A program made the translations under genes and the position numbers. A DNA stretch of 64,000 nt. Source: RUG11247 sp045649485 (GTDB lineage Bacteria > Bacillota > Clostridia > Christensenellales > Aristaeellaceae). Of this stretch, positions 7,930-16,642 are shown in pieces. The stretch spans positions 16,853 to 80,852 of the forward strand of contig JAZRPZ010000004.1 in assembly GCA_045649485.1 (NCBI GenBank), read 5' to 3'. The notes under the pieces are model-generated. The model ran no database searches. It was not told where the DNA came from and worked only from the letters and a program-made list of their open reading frames with translations. Within the stretch, counting starts at the first letter, position 1. Each line of letters opens with the position of its first letter.

Positions 7930-10900
7930 ATGCTTTACCCGAAAAATCAAGACAAGAAGCTCTCCAATGAGCTTTTCAAAAATCCCACCAGCGAATATCG
8001 CGGCACGCCTTTCTGGGCATGGAACGGCAAGCTCACCAATGAAGAGCTGAAGGAACAGATCGCCATTTTCGAAAAGATGGGTCTTGGCGGCTTCCATATG
8101 CACGTACGTACCGGTATGGACAGCCCCTATCTCTCCGGCGAATTCATGGATTATATCCGCACCTGCATCGAAGAGGCCCGCGAGCGCAAGATGCTGGCAT
8201 GGCTGTACGATGAGGACCGCTGGCCCTCCGGCACCGCAGGCGGACGCGTCACCCGCAATCAGCCCGAGAACGCACGCAAGTCCCTGCTGATCACCACCGA
8301 GCCCTATGCTCCCGACCGTCCCAATCTGGCCACCCGCCCCATTCCCGGCAACGGTCAGGAATGCGTACGTCAGGACAACGGCGAGCTGCTGGCAGTTTAT
8401 GATATCTGCCTGAATGAGGACGGCACCCTTGCCTCCGCAAAGCGCATCGGCGAGAACGACGAAGCCACAGGCACCAAGTGGTATGCTTACATGGAGCACG
8501 CCACCGATGACCCCTGGTTCAACAACAGCCCCTATGTTGATACCCTGCGTCCCGAAGCAATTCAGGACTTCATCAAGTATACCCACGAGGAGTACTACAA
8601 CGGCGTCGGCAAGGAGTTCGGCGGTCTCGTACCCGCTATCTTCACCGATGAACCTCAGTTCACTCCCAAGAATACCCTGAGCTTCGCAGACGAGCAGAAG
8701 GACGTTTTCATGCCCTGGACCGCCGCGCTGCCCGAGCTCTACAAGGCACGCTATAACGACGATATTCTGGACAGGGTTCCGGACCTGCTGTGGGAGCAGC
8801 CCGAGGGCAAGCTTTCCAACACCCGCTGGAGATTCCAGAATCTGCTGACCGACCAGTTCGTAGCTTCCTACTGCAAGCAGATCGGCGACTGGTGTGACGG
8901 TCACGGCATCGCGCTGACCGGTCACGTAATGGGCGAGCCTTCTCTGGAAAGCCAGACTCAGGCTGTAGGCGACGCAATGCGCTGCTATCAGTCCTTCGGC
9001 ATCCCCGGCATCGATATGCTGTGCGATTTCCACGAGTACACCACCGCCAAGCAGACCCAGTCCATCGTCCGTCAGGCCGGCAAGGAAGGCATGCTTTCCG
9101 AGCTCTACGGCGTTACCGGCTGGGACGCTGATTTCCGTCTTTACAAGCTGCAGGGCGACTGGCAGGCCGCTCTGGGCGTAACCGTACGCGTTCCCCATCT
9201 GGCATGGATGACCATGAAGGGCGAAGCAAAGCGCGACTACCCCGCCTCCATCAGCTATCAGTCCCCCTGGTGGGATCAGTTCGCCATGATCGAGGATCAT
9301 TTCTCCCGCCTGAACACCGCTCTTACCCGCGGTAAGGCAAAGGTCCGCGTGGCAGTTGTGCACCCCATCGAGAGCTACTGGCTGCACTGGGGTCCCTCCG
9401 ACCAGACCGCCGCTGTCCGTTCCCAGAAGGAACAGCAGTTCAGCTCCCTGGCCGAGACCCTGCTCTTCGGCGGAATCGACTTTGACTACCTGTGCGAAGC
9501 CGAGCTGCCCTCTCTCTGCCCCACCGCAGGTAATCCCCTGAAGGTCGGCGAGATGAGCTATGATTGCGTCATCGTACCTCCCATGGATACCATCCGCGAT
9601 ACCACCATCGAGCGCCTCAAGGCATTCCAGAATGCAGGCGGCGCAGTGATGTTCATCGGCGAATGCCCCGCATATGTAAACGCAGAGCCTTCCGATGCCG
9701 CAAAGGATCTCTACGATGCTTCCCAGCATCTGGCAGACGCTCCTTCCAGCATCCTTGCTGCTCTTGAGCCCTACCGCTTCGTTGACATCCGCTGCATCGA
9801 CGGCCGCCGCGAGGACAGGCTGATCTATCAGCTGCGCGAGGACGGCGACGGAATGTGGCTGTTCCTGTGCAACGGCAAGAACCCCACCTGCCCCGATGTT
9901 GATGACGCAGGCCGCCTGCGCTTCATCATGAAGGGTGAATATGCTCTCACCGAGTACGACACCATGACCGGCGAGATCAAGGACATCCCCGCTGCCTACC
10001 GCGGCGGCAACACCATCCTCGAGCGCGACTGGCACATCCACGACAGCCTGCTGCTGCGTCTGACTCCCGGCAAGGGCGAGACCTGCGCCGCAAAGACCTC
10101 CGCTGCCGCAGAAACTCCCGACATGGTATTCGGTCCCGTTGACGTAAAGCTGGAAGAGCCCAACATGCTGCTGCTTGATATGGCAGAATATGCATTCAAC
10201 GGCGGCGAATTCTACTCCGAGGACGAACTGCTGCGCGTTGACAACGCCGTGCGCCGCATACTGGATATTCCCGTACGCCGCAAGGAAGTCTGCCAGCCCT
10301 ACCTCATCGCTCCCGAAGAGGCAAAGGATCGCCTGACCCTGCGCTTCCGCATCGAAAGCGAGATCGCCGTGGGCGGCACCAAGCTGGCGCTGGAAGACGC
10401 TGAGACCACCGAGATCGTCGTAAACGGCGAAAAGGTCGAATCCGTCACCGAAGGCTGGTATGTTGACAAGGCCATCAAGACCGTTATGCTGCCCCCGCTG
10501 AAGGTCGGCGAGAACGTCATCGAGCTCACCGTACCCATCGGCAGGCGCACCAACCTTGAGTACTTCTATCTGCTGGGCGACTTCGGCGTGCGCGTAAACG
10601 GCACCAAGAAGACCATCACCGCTCCCGTGCGCAAGCTGGGCTTCGGCGATATCACTTCTCAGGGTCTGCCCTTCTACACCGGCAACATCCTGTATTCCTT
10701 CACTGTACGCTCCGAAGGCAAGTTCACCGTGCGCGTGCCCCGCTACCGCGGCGGTCTGATGAAGGTATTCGTTGACGGCATGGATATGGGCAACATCGCC
10801 TTCTCCCCCTACACCAAGGAGATCGATGTTGGCGGCGGCGAACACTACGTCACCATCCGCCTGTACGGCACCCGTCAGAACGGTTTCGCTCAGCTGCATC

Positions 10901-11094
10901 ATACTCCCGGCATCTACTTCTACCAGAGCCCCAACTCCTGGCGCAGCGCGGACGACCTGTGGTGCTATGAATATCAGTTCAAGGCAGCAGGTATCCTCAA
11001 GACTCCTCAGGTATTCGGCGCTACTATCGTAGATGAAAACGGTGAAAGCCGCAAGAATGCCAAGCAGGCAGAGAAGATCATCGAAAGAAGCTAA
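7930..11094 (+). CDS. GH106-like (alpha-L-rhamnosidase-related) glycoside hydrolase
   Basis: A 1054-residue protein. Its N-terminus (NPTSEYRGTPFWAWNGKLT, then GLGGFHMHVRTGMDSPYLS) is typical of the large TIM-barrel hydrolases grouped with GH106 alpha-L-rhamnosidases. Candidate acidic residues lie in AIFTDEPQF and in GHVMGEPSLE. The second half (from about residue 700) is a series of beta domains, including a galactose-binding-like fold ending in a jelly roll with QLHHTPGIYFY. No signal peptide is seen, so it is likely cytoplasmic. Codon use is strikingly biased to CTG, GGC, CGC and TCC, which suggests high expression. It shares a divergent promoter region with the GH43 gene, so both may attack one branched pectic or arabinan-type glycan; the substrate is inference. 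Confidence 0.77.
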   Translation: MLYPKNQDKKLSNELFKNPTSEYRGTPFWAWNGKLTNEELKEQIAIFEKMGLGGFHMHVRTGMDSPYLSGEFMDYIRTCIEEARERKMLAWLYDEDRWPSGTAGGRVTRNQPENARKSLLITTEPYAPDRPNLATRPIPGNGQECVRQDNGELLAVYDICLNEDGTLASAKRIGENDEATGTKWYAYMEHATDDPWFNNSPYVDTLRPEAIQDFIKYTHEEYYNGVGKEFGGLVPAIFTDEPQFTPKNTLSFADEQKDVFMPWTAALPELYKARYNDDILDRVPDLLWEQPEGKLSNTRWRFQNLLTDQFVASYCKQIGDWCDGHGIALTGHVMGEPSLESQTQAVGDAMRCYQSFGIPGIDMLCDFHEYTTAKQTQSIVRQAGKEGMLSELYGVTGWDADFRLYKLQGDWQAALGVTVRVPHLAWMTMKGEAKRDYPASISYQSPWWDQFAMIEDHFSRLNTALTRGKAKVRVAVVHPIESYWLHWGPSDQTAAVRSQKEQQFSSLAETLLFGGIDFDYLCEAELPSLCPTAGNPLKVGEMSYDCVIVPPMDTIRDTTIERLKAFQNAGGAVMFIGECPAYVNAEPSDAAKDLYDASQHLADAPSSILAALEPYRFVDIRCIDGRREDRLIYQLREDGDGMWLFLCNGKNPTCPDVDDAGRLRFIMKGEYALTEYDTMTGEIKDIPAAYRGGNTILERDWHIHDSLLLRLTPGKGETCAAKTSAAAETPDMVFGPVDVKLEEPNMLLLDMAEYAFNGGEFYSEDELLRVDNAVRRILDIPVRRKEVCQPYLIAPEEAKDRLTLRFRIESEIAVGGTKLALEDAETTEIVVNGEKVESVTEGWYVDKAIKTVMLPPLKVGENVIELTVPIGRRTNLEYFYLLGDFGVRVNGTKKTITAPVRKLGFGDITSQGLPFYTGNILYSFTVRSEGKFTVRVPRYRGGLMKVFVDGMDMGNIAFSPYTKEIDVGGGEHYVTIRLYGTRQNGFAQLHHTPGIYFYQSPNSWRSADDLWCYEYQFKAAGILKTPQVFGATIVDENGESRKNAKQAEKIIERS

Positions 11095-11107
11095 AAAACA
11101 AAAACAT

Positions 11108-11147
11108 AGGATGCTGTCACAGTTCGTGACAGCATCCTTTTTTATTT
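11108..11147. terminator. bidirectional terminator
   Basis: AGGATGCTGTCAC and GTGACAGCATCCT form a perfect 13-bp stem with a 5-nt loop and a T tract. It sits between the convergent GH106-like and dehydrogenase genes. Confidence 0.9.
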
Positions 11148-12173
11148 TATCGCTATTTTGATAACTCCGTCCAGCCTGTTTTCGAATATCCTGTATGCTT
11201 CTTCGATTTCGGAAAGCGGAAATGTGTGGGTAATGAGCGGAGTAGTATCGATAAGTCCCTTTTCTATAAGTTCAAGTGTCTCCGCACAGTTGCATCCGTC
11301 AACTCCGCCGGTCTTGAAGGTGAGGTTCTTTCCGTACATCTCAGGCAGCGGCAGTTTTTGTGCTTCATCATAAAGTGCGACTATGGTGACCACAGCATTC
11401 GGGCGGGCATTTTCCCATGCCATACGGAACGTGTCCTTGCCGCCCGCAACTTCCAGCACAACATCTGCGCCACCGTGCAGGCTGTTTTCCCTGACAGTTT
11501 CGGAAAGCTTATCGGGAGTGACCGTTATCACTTCGGGATAATGGGTCTTAACGAAATCAAGGCGGCTTTCATCAGCATCGCAGACTATCACCTTGCCGGG
11601 ATTTTTCAGTCTGACGCACTGCAGCGTGCAGATTCCCGTGGGACCTGCGCCTATGATAAGCACCGTATCACCGGGCTTTATTTCGGAAATCTCAGCTGCC
11701 CAATATCCTGTAGCAAGCACATCGCCTACAAAAAGCGCCTGTTCATCGGTGACAGAATCGGGAATTTTGTTGAGACCCGTATCCGCATAGGGTACGCGCA
11801 CATACTCCGCCTGACCGCCGTCTATCCTGCAGCCCAGCGCCCATCCGCCGTTTTCATCGGTGCAGTTATTCACCCAGCCATTTTGGCAGAAGAAGCATTC
11901 GCCGCAGAAGGTCTCCACATTAACGGTAACACGGTCACCCACCCTGATATTCGTAACCGCCGGTCCGACAGCTTCAACGACGCCCACCATCTCATGACCA
12001 ACGGTTATGCCCGGCACAGCCCTCGGCACGCTGCCGTGCTTTATATGCAGATCACTTGAGCATATACTGCTCATCGTGACCTTCACAATGGCATCCCTTT
12101 CATCCCTAAGTTTTGGGCGAGGCTTCTCGATAAGGGCGAATTTCCCCTTTTCCATATAAGTACACGCAAGCAT
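11142..12173 (-). CDS. zinc-dependent medium-chain dehydrogenase (sorbitol/threonine dehydrogenase-like)
   Basis: A 343-residue MDR-family NAD(P) dehydrogenase. The catalytic zinc site includes ICSSDLHIKHG and VGHEMVGVVE. The structural zinc lobe is CGECFFCQNGWVNNC, and the Rossmann fold carries GAGPTGICTLQ. The substrate is probably a polyol, sugar alcohol or 2,3-diol. The upstream start at 12194 is possible, but ATG 12173 has GGAGA at proper distance. It follows the FliB-like gene with a start that nearly overlaps that gene's stop, suggesting co-transcription. Confidence 0.83.
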   Translation of the reverse strand: MLACTYMEKGKFALIEKPRPKLRDERDAIVKVTMSSICSSDLHIKHGSVPRAVPGITVGHEMVGVVEAVGPAVTNIRVGDRVTVNVETFCGECFFCQNGWVNNCTDENGGWALGCRIDGGQAEYVRVPYADTGLNKIPDSVTDEQALFVGDVLATGYWAAEISEIKPGDTVLIIGAGPTGICTLQCVRLKNPGKVIVCDADESRLDFVKTHYPEVITVTPDKLSETVRENSLHGGADVVLEVAGGKDTFRMAWENARPNAVVTIVALYDEAQKLPLPEMYGKNLTFKTGGVDGCNCAETLELIEKGLIDTTPLITHTFPLSEIEEAYRIFENRLDGVIKIAIK

Positions 12174-12186
12174 GCTATCTTCTCCG

Positions 12187-13104
12187 TCATTCAAGATTCG
12201 CGATTATCGCGGCAATATTTTCATCCGAATATTCGATTTCGGAAGAATACAGGCGCACGATTTCTACAATATCCTCAAAGGCAAGTTCTTCCTTCAGCGC
12301 GCACATCCTGCGTATGATAAGCCACATAGCGCAGCAGAAGGCGGCATACGCGTCAATATCGCCGAATTCCAGCGCCGCGGGAATATGCCTGTAGAGCAGA
12401 TATACCATCAGCTGTTCGAATTCCGTTTCGAATTCTTCAAGGGAATATTCCTCTCCGCCGCCGGCAAGTGCGGTAAGTTCATCCGTCCAGCTTTCATCAA
12501 GCCTTTCGAGCCCCATCAGCAGACCTGCCCAATGCGCATAATCCAGCTCATATTTCATGCCGAGATCATACATGAGGGATCTTACCCTCTCTTCAACGGG
12601 CATCGACCTGTCCTGCATGGATTCGATAAGTTCTGCGCGGATATCAAGCAGCTCAAGCTCATCATCATCAGGTTCGCCCGACCTGTCTTCCGCCTCGAGA
12701 ATCAATAGCTTCACAGGTTCTTTTTTTCCGAGAATAAGTCTGCCCGCAGCTTCGCAGCACAGACCGAGACCTATCTCCTCTCTGTCAGAAAAGAAATTTC
12801 TGAATCTGGGGTGGTCGTCACATATCTGACAGAGGCTATCCTCACCGAGATTGATTATCATATCGCACAGACCGCATTCATTCAGAAAAGGACACTTGCC
12901 ATCGTCGGTCATTTTGAAATAAGGGCCTGCATCCGCAAGAGCTATATGGCTGCGGATGCGCTCGCCGAATTCTCCCAGCATGTTCATATAATTCAGATAT
13001 GATACAGGGTCGATATCTATCTCCCAGCCCACGCAGCAGCTGTGTCTGCATGCGCCGGCTATACACTTGAAACCGTTGAAATAATCAGGTGCCACAAGCT
13101 TCAT
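12187..13104 (-). CDS. FliB-family (flagellin lysine-N-methylase-like) protein
   Basis: A 305-residue Cys-rich protein that begins APDYFNGFKCIAGACRHSCCVGWEIDID. This C-X5-C-X3-CC arrangement is typical of FliB lysine-N-methylases and the related YkgJ zinc/iron-chelating proteins. A second cluster, CPFLNECGLCDMI followed by CQICDDHPRF, completes the metal-binding block (about 68-102). The C-terminal half is helical and acidic. FliB methylates flagellin lysines in Salmonella, but no flagellar gene is present here, so another target is possible. It lies directly upstream of the zinc dehydrogenase. Confidence 0.75.
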   Translation of the reverse strand: MKLVAPDYFNGFKCIAGACRHSCCVGWEIDIDPVSYLNYMNMLGEFGERIRSHIALADAGPYFKMTDDGKCPFLNECGLCDMIINLGEDSLCQICDDHPRFRNFFSDREEIGLGLCCEAAGRLILGKKEPVKLLILEAEDRSGEPDDDELELLDIRAELIESMQDRSMPVEERVRSLMYDLGMKYELDYAHWAGLLMGLERLDESWTDELTALAGGGEEYSLEEFETEFEQLMVYLLYRHIPAALEFGDIDAYAAFCCAMWLIIRRMCALKEELAFEDIVEIVRLYSSEIEYSDENIAAIIANLE

Positions 13105-13183
13105 TCAATCCATCTCCATTCACTGATTATTGTATAATACTCACAGCCGGTGTGCAACATCGACAGAAATATTAATAATATTA

Positions 13184-13212
13184 TTTACATTGATGCTATT
13201 AAAAGGTATAAT
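13184..13212 (+). promoter_or_regulatory. promoter of the N-acetylneuraminate lyase-like gene
   Basis: TTTACA (13184-13189), 17 bp, TATAAT (13207-13212). It lies inside the longest possible reading frame, which supports ATG 13255 as the true start. Confidence 0.7.
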
Positions 13213-13254
13213 CTAATTGGTTATATCTGCCATATGAATCAGGAGGCAACAATT

Positions 13255-14142
13255 ATGTCCAACAAGCTTTTCAAAGGCATTATGCCCGCAATGATAACTC
13301 CTTTCGACGCAGAAGGCAACCTTAAGGAAGCATCTGCCCGCAAGCTGATGGAATATGAGCTTGGCTACGGCATACAGGGCTTCTATGTAAACGGCGCTAC
13401 GGGCGAAGGTCTGTTCCTTTCCGAAAAGACCCGCATGCAGATGATCGAGACCGCAGTGGATGTTTGCAAGGGCAAAGCGCAGGTCATCAATCATGTAGGC
13501 GCCGTGGATGTAAATTCCGCGCTGCGTCTGGCAAAGCACGCCGGAGAGATCGGCTGCGACGCCATTTCTTCCCTCGTCCCCAATTATGTAGCAAATTACT
13601 CCACCGGGCAGGTACTGGATTATTACAAGCGCATCTCCGATGCATCCGGTCTGCCGGTGCTTGTATACTGCACCGGTCTTCTGAAGGACAGCCCCTATGA
13701 CTTCATGCAGAAGGCAATAAAGACCGGCAATATCATCGGTCTTAAGTACACCATGCCCAACTACTACAACATGCAGCAGATAACCCTGCTGAACGGCGGC
13801 GACATCAACGTGATAAACGGTCCCGACGAGACCCTTGTCTGCGGTCTTACCATGGGTGCTGACGGCGGTATCGGCTCCACTTACAACCTTATGGGCGCAT
13901 GGTATGTGGAACTGTTCAATGCGTTCACAGCAGGTGAATTCGAAAAGGCACGTCAGCTGCAGTTCAGGATAAACAAGGTCATCGCCGTACTGCTGAAGCA
14001 CGACTGCATCCCCGCCATCAAGGAAGCACTGAATGCAATGGGCTTCGATGTAGGCAGCATCGCATACCCCGGCAAGGTATTCACCAAAGAACAGCATGAC
14101 GCATTTATCAAGGATATGAACGAAGCGGGCTTTCCGCTGTAA
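13255..14142 (+). CDS. nanA: N-acetylneuraminate lyase / dihydrodipicolinate synthase family aldolase
   Basis: A 295-residue class I aldolase of the NAL/DHDPS superfamily. FYVNGATGEGLFLS is the pyruvate carboxylate-binding loop, IIGLKYTMPNYY carries the Schiff-base lysine, and VINGPDETLVCGLTMGADGGIGSTYN matches the NAL branch better than DapA. The expected activity is cleavage of N-acetylneuraminate or a related 2-keto sugar acid to pyruvate. The usual catalytic Tyr region reads LVYCTGLL. ATG 13255 has AGGAGG upstream. It heads a plus-strand unit with ThuA-like and SGNH hydrolase genes, which is not the standard nan context, so the substrate stays open. Confidence 0.83.
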   Translation: MSNKLFKGIMPAMITPFDAEGNLKEASARKLMEYELGYGIQGFYVNGATGEGLFLSEKTRMQMIETAVDVCKGKAQVINHVGAVDVNSALRLAKHAGEIGCDAISSLVPNYVANYSTGQVLDYYKRISDASGLPVLVYCTGLLKDSPYDFMQKAIKTGNIIGLKYTMPNYYNMQQITLLNGGDINVINGPDETLVCGLTMGADGGIGSTYNLMGAWYVELFNAFTAGEFEKARQLQFRINKVIAVLLKHDCIPAIKEALNAMGFDVGSIAYPGKVFTKEQHDAFIKDMNEAGFPL

Positions 14143-14161
14143 TTGACAGGAGGAAACTAAA

Positions 14162-14896
14162 ATGATCAGAGTAACTATCTGGAACGAATTCGTACACGAA
14201 AAGACCGAGCAGCGCGTTGCCGACATCTATCCCAACGGCATCCACGGCTGCATCGCCGAATTTCTGGGCAAGGAAGAGGATTTTGAGATCCGCACCGCAA
14301 CCCTCGACATGCCCGAGCACGGCCTGACTCAGGAAGTGCTGGACAATACCGATGTTCTGCTGTGGTGGGGCCACATGGCACACGACAAGGTATCCGACGA
14401 GATCGTTGAGCGCGTACACGCCCGCGTGCTGGCAGGCATGGGCCTTATCGCTCTGCATTCCGGTCATGCATCCAAGATCTTCCGCAAGCTGATGGGCACC
14501 AACACCCACCTGCTGCGCTGGCGCGAGGATGGCGAGATGGTACGCTTCTGGACCGTCGATATGGCTCATCCCATCGCACAGGGTCTGGGCGAATATTTTG
14601 AGCTGCCCGTTGAAGAGACCTACGGCGAATACTGGGATATCCCCAAGCCCGATGATCTGGTATTCATCAGCTGGATCCCCGGCGGCGAAGTATTCCGCTC
14701 CGGTTGCTGCTGGCATCGCGGTCAGGGCCGTATCTTCTACTTCCAGCCCGGTCACGAGACCTGCCCCAGCTACAAGGACGAAAACGTACAGAAGGTCATC
14801 GTAAACGCAGTTCGCTGGGCATACCGTCCCATCGCCTGGACTCCCCTGAAGGACACTCACACCACCCGTCTGCCCGACATCAGCCTCGGCAAGTAA
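14162..14896 (+). CDS. ThuA-like domain protein
   Basis: A 244-residue protein of the ThuA family, with a class I glutamine amidotransferase-like fold and no recognised amidotransferase activity. Typical segments are IRVTIWNEFVHEK, DVLLWWGHMAHDKV, GLIALHSGHASKIFR and GRIFYFQPGHETCPSYKDENVQKVIVNAVRW. ThuA was named from trehalose utilisation in Sinorhizobium, and relatives occur widely in sugar catabolic operons. GGAGG precedes the ATG, 19 bp after the lyase stop, so it is in the same operon. The biochemical function is not known. Confidence 0.85.
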   Translation: MIRVTIWNEFVHEKTEQRVADIYPNGIHGCIAEFLGKEEDFEIRTATLDMPEHGLTQEVLDNTDVLLWWGHMAHDKVSDEIVERVHARVLAGMGLIALHSGHASKIFRKLMGTNTHLLRWREDGEMVRFWTVDMAHPIAQGLGEYFELPVEETYGEYWDIPKPDDLVFISWIPGGEVFRSGCCWHRGQGRIFYFQPGHETCPSYKDENVQKVIVNAVRWAYRPIAWTPLKDTHTTRLPDISLGK

Positions 14897-14909
14897 CGGA
14901 GGTAGTCCT

Positions 14910-15569
14910 ATGAAACTCGAAGGCGCTGTCGTCAATTTTCTTGGCGATTCCATAACCGAAGGCGTGGGCGCAAGCTCTATCGAACATGTATATCCTTCCA
15001 TCATAAAGGAACGCTTCGGTCTTAAAAAGGCAAACAATTACGGCATTTCCGGCACCCGCTTCGCAAGGCAGACCAAGCCTTCCGACCCCGCAAGCTTCGA
15101 TCTTGATTTCTGCTCCCGCGTAGCCGAAATGGATCCTGAGGCAGACGCTGTTGTGGTCTTCGGCGGCACCAACGATTTTGGTCATGGCGACGCACCTCTC
15201 GGAAATCCCGATGACCGCACCAAGGATACCTTCTGGGGCGCATGCCATGAGCTGATGCGCAGCCTTGTTGAGAAATATCCCGGCAAGCCCGTTGTCATCT
15301 GCCTGCCCCTGCACAGGCTGAATGAGGATGTCCCCACCGGCGACAACAAGCCTGCTCCTGTGGCTGTGCTTTCCGAATACGCCGAGATAATCCGCACCGT
15401 GGCGCATTATTACGCGCTGCCCGTGCTGGACCTCGCCGCGGTTACCGGCATCCAGCCCCGTGTGCCTGCAATTCAGGAAGAGTTGTGCCCCGACGGCCTG
15501 CATCCCAACGATGCCGGTCAGGAGATTCTGGCAAAATGCGTATCCAATTTCCTGCTCTACAATGTATAA
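14910..15569 (+). CDS. SGNH/GDSL-type hydrolase
   Basis: A 219-residue SGNH hydrolase. Block I is FLGDSITEGVG with the nucleophilic Ser, block III is VVFGGTNDFGHG with the Asn, and block V is DGLHPNDAGQ with the catalytic Asp and His. The family removes acyl, often acetyl, groups from carbohydrates or lipids. No signal peptide is seen. It follows the ThuA-like gene by 13 bp with GGAGGTAG before the ATG. A deacetylase acting on O-acetylated sugars handled by this operon would fit but is inferred. Confidence 0.87.
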   Translation: MKLEGAVVNFLGDSITEGVGASSIEHVYPSIIKERFGLKKANNYGISGTRFARQTKPSDPASFDLDFCSRVAEMDPEADAVVVFGGTNDFGHGDAPLGNPDDRTKDTFWGACHELMRSLVEKYPGKPVVICLPLHRLNEDVPTGDNKPAPVAVLSEYAEIIRTVAHYYALPVLDLAAVTGIQPRVPAIQEELCPDGLHPNDAGQEILAKCVSNFLLYNV

Positions 15570-15708
15570 CCAAATTACCGGTCTCCGCAATTTCTGCGGA
15601 GGCCGACTTTTTTATGCGAAAATAACCTTCTTTTCTGTAATACGGTAGTGCAATCTGCGCCGTTTTATGTTAAAATCTGATATACTTCTATTACCAAGGT
15701 GAATGCTA

Positions 15709-16500
15709 ATGAACATTATAGATTTCCATGTACATATTTTCCCCGATAAAATAGCGCGCAAGGCAGCAGCAGCCGTAGGCAAATTCTACGATATCCCCAT
15801 GGCCATGGACGGCAGCCTTTCCACCGTTATCCGCGAAATGGACCGCGCAGGCATCAAGCGCTTCGTTGCCCATTCCGTGGCGACCACTCCCGCACAGGTA
15901 TTCAGCATCAATAAATTCATTCTGGATTCCTACGCACAGTATCCCGAGCGCATCATCCCCTTTGCGGCAATGCATCCCGATGTAGAAAACATTCCGCAGC
16001 TTGTGGATGAGATAATCGCCGCAGGCTTCAAGGGCATAAAGATTCATCCCGATATTCAGGGCTTTAAAATCGATGACCATCATGTACTTGAAATGATAGC
16101 TGCTATTGCCGGCAAAATGCCTCTGCTCATCCACACCGGCGATTACCGCTACGACAATTCCGGTCCCGCGCGAATGAATCACGTGATGGAGCTTTTCCCT
16201 AATCTTGTCGCCATCTGCGCGCACCTCGGCGGATACAGTGAATGGGAAGCCGCAGCTGCTTCCGCGCTGCCCAATAATCCCAATGTGTTCGTTGATTCCT
16301 CCAGTTCCCTTTTCGCCGTAAGCCCCGAACGTGCAGCAGAAATAATCCGCACCTACGGCGTTGAAAAGGTAATGTTCGGCACCGATTACCCAATGTGGTG
16401 CCCCTATGAGGAACTGGAACGCTTCAATGCACTGCCCCTTACCTCAGAAGAAAAAGAAATGATACTCTGCAAGAACGCAGAAAGACTGCTCGGACTCTGA
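15709..16500 (+). CDS. amidohydrolase-2 family metal-dependent hydrolase
   Basis: A 263-residue TIM-barrel hydrolase related to aminocarboxymuconate-semialdehyde decarboxylases and other amidohydrolase-2 proteins. IIDFHVHIFPD has the HxH metal site, IKIHPDIQGF and LLIHTGD carry further ligands, and VMFGTDYPMW has the conserved Asp. The ATG at 15709 is preferred to 15703 because AAGGTG lies seven bases before it, while the other start would be too close. It probably forms a separate transcript from the nanA-like unit. The substrate is unknown. Confidence 0.83.
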   Translation: MNIIDFHVHIFPDKIARKAAAAVGKFYDIPMAMDGSLSTVIREMDRAGIKRFVAHSVATTPAQVFSINKFILDSYAQYPERIIPFAAMHPDVENIPQLVDEIIAAGFKGIKIHPDIQGFKIDDHHVLEMIAAIAGKMPLLIHTGDYRYDNSGPARMNHVMELFPNLVAICAHLGGYSEWEAAAASALPNNPNVFVDSSSSLFAVSPERAAEIIRTYGVEKVMFGTDYPMWCPYEELERFNALPLTSEEKEMILCKNAERLLGL

Positions 16501-16642
16501 CAGACACGCACCTGCCATAAACAGCGGGTGCGTATTTTTTCAGCTGCAGCCTGTCATGCCGGCAATGAACATTCAAGTTGTGGCATCTTTAATAATATTG
16601 TGCTATAATAAACATACATCATAAAACACAGGAGATTTTCCC

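Noticed and set aside
7903..10902. A 999-codon open frame on the minus strand opposite the GH106-like gene
   Set aside because: It is a mirror frame produced by the extreme GC-rich third positions of the plus-strand gene. Its translation is low-complexity (runs of A, G, V, L) with no family motif.
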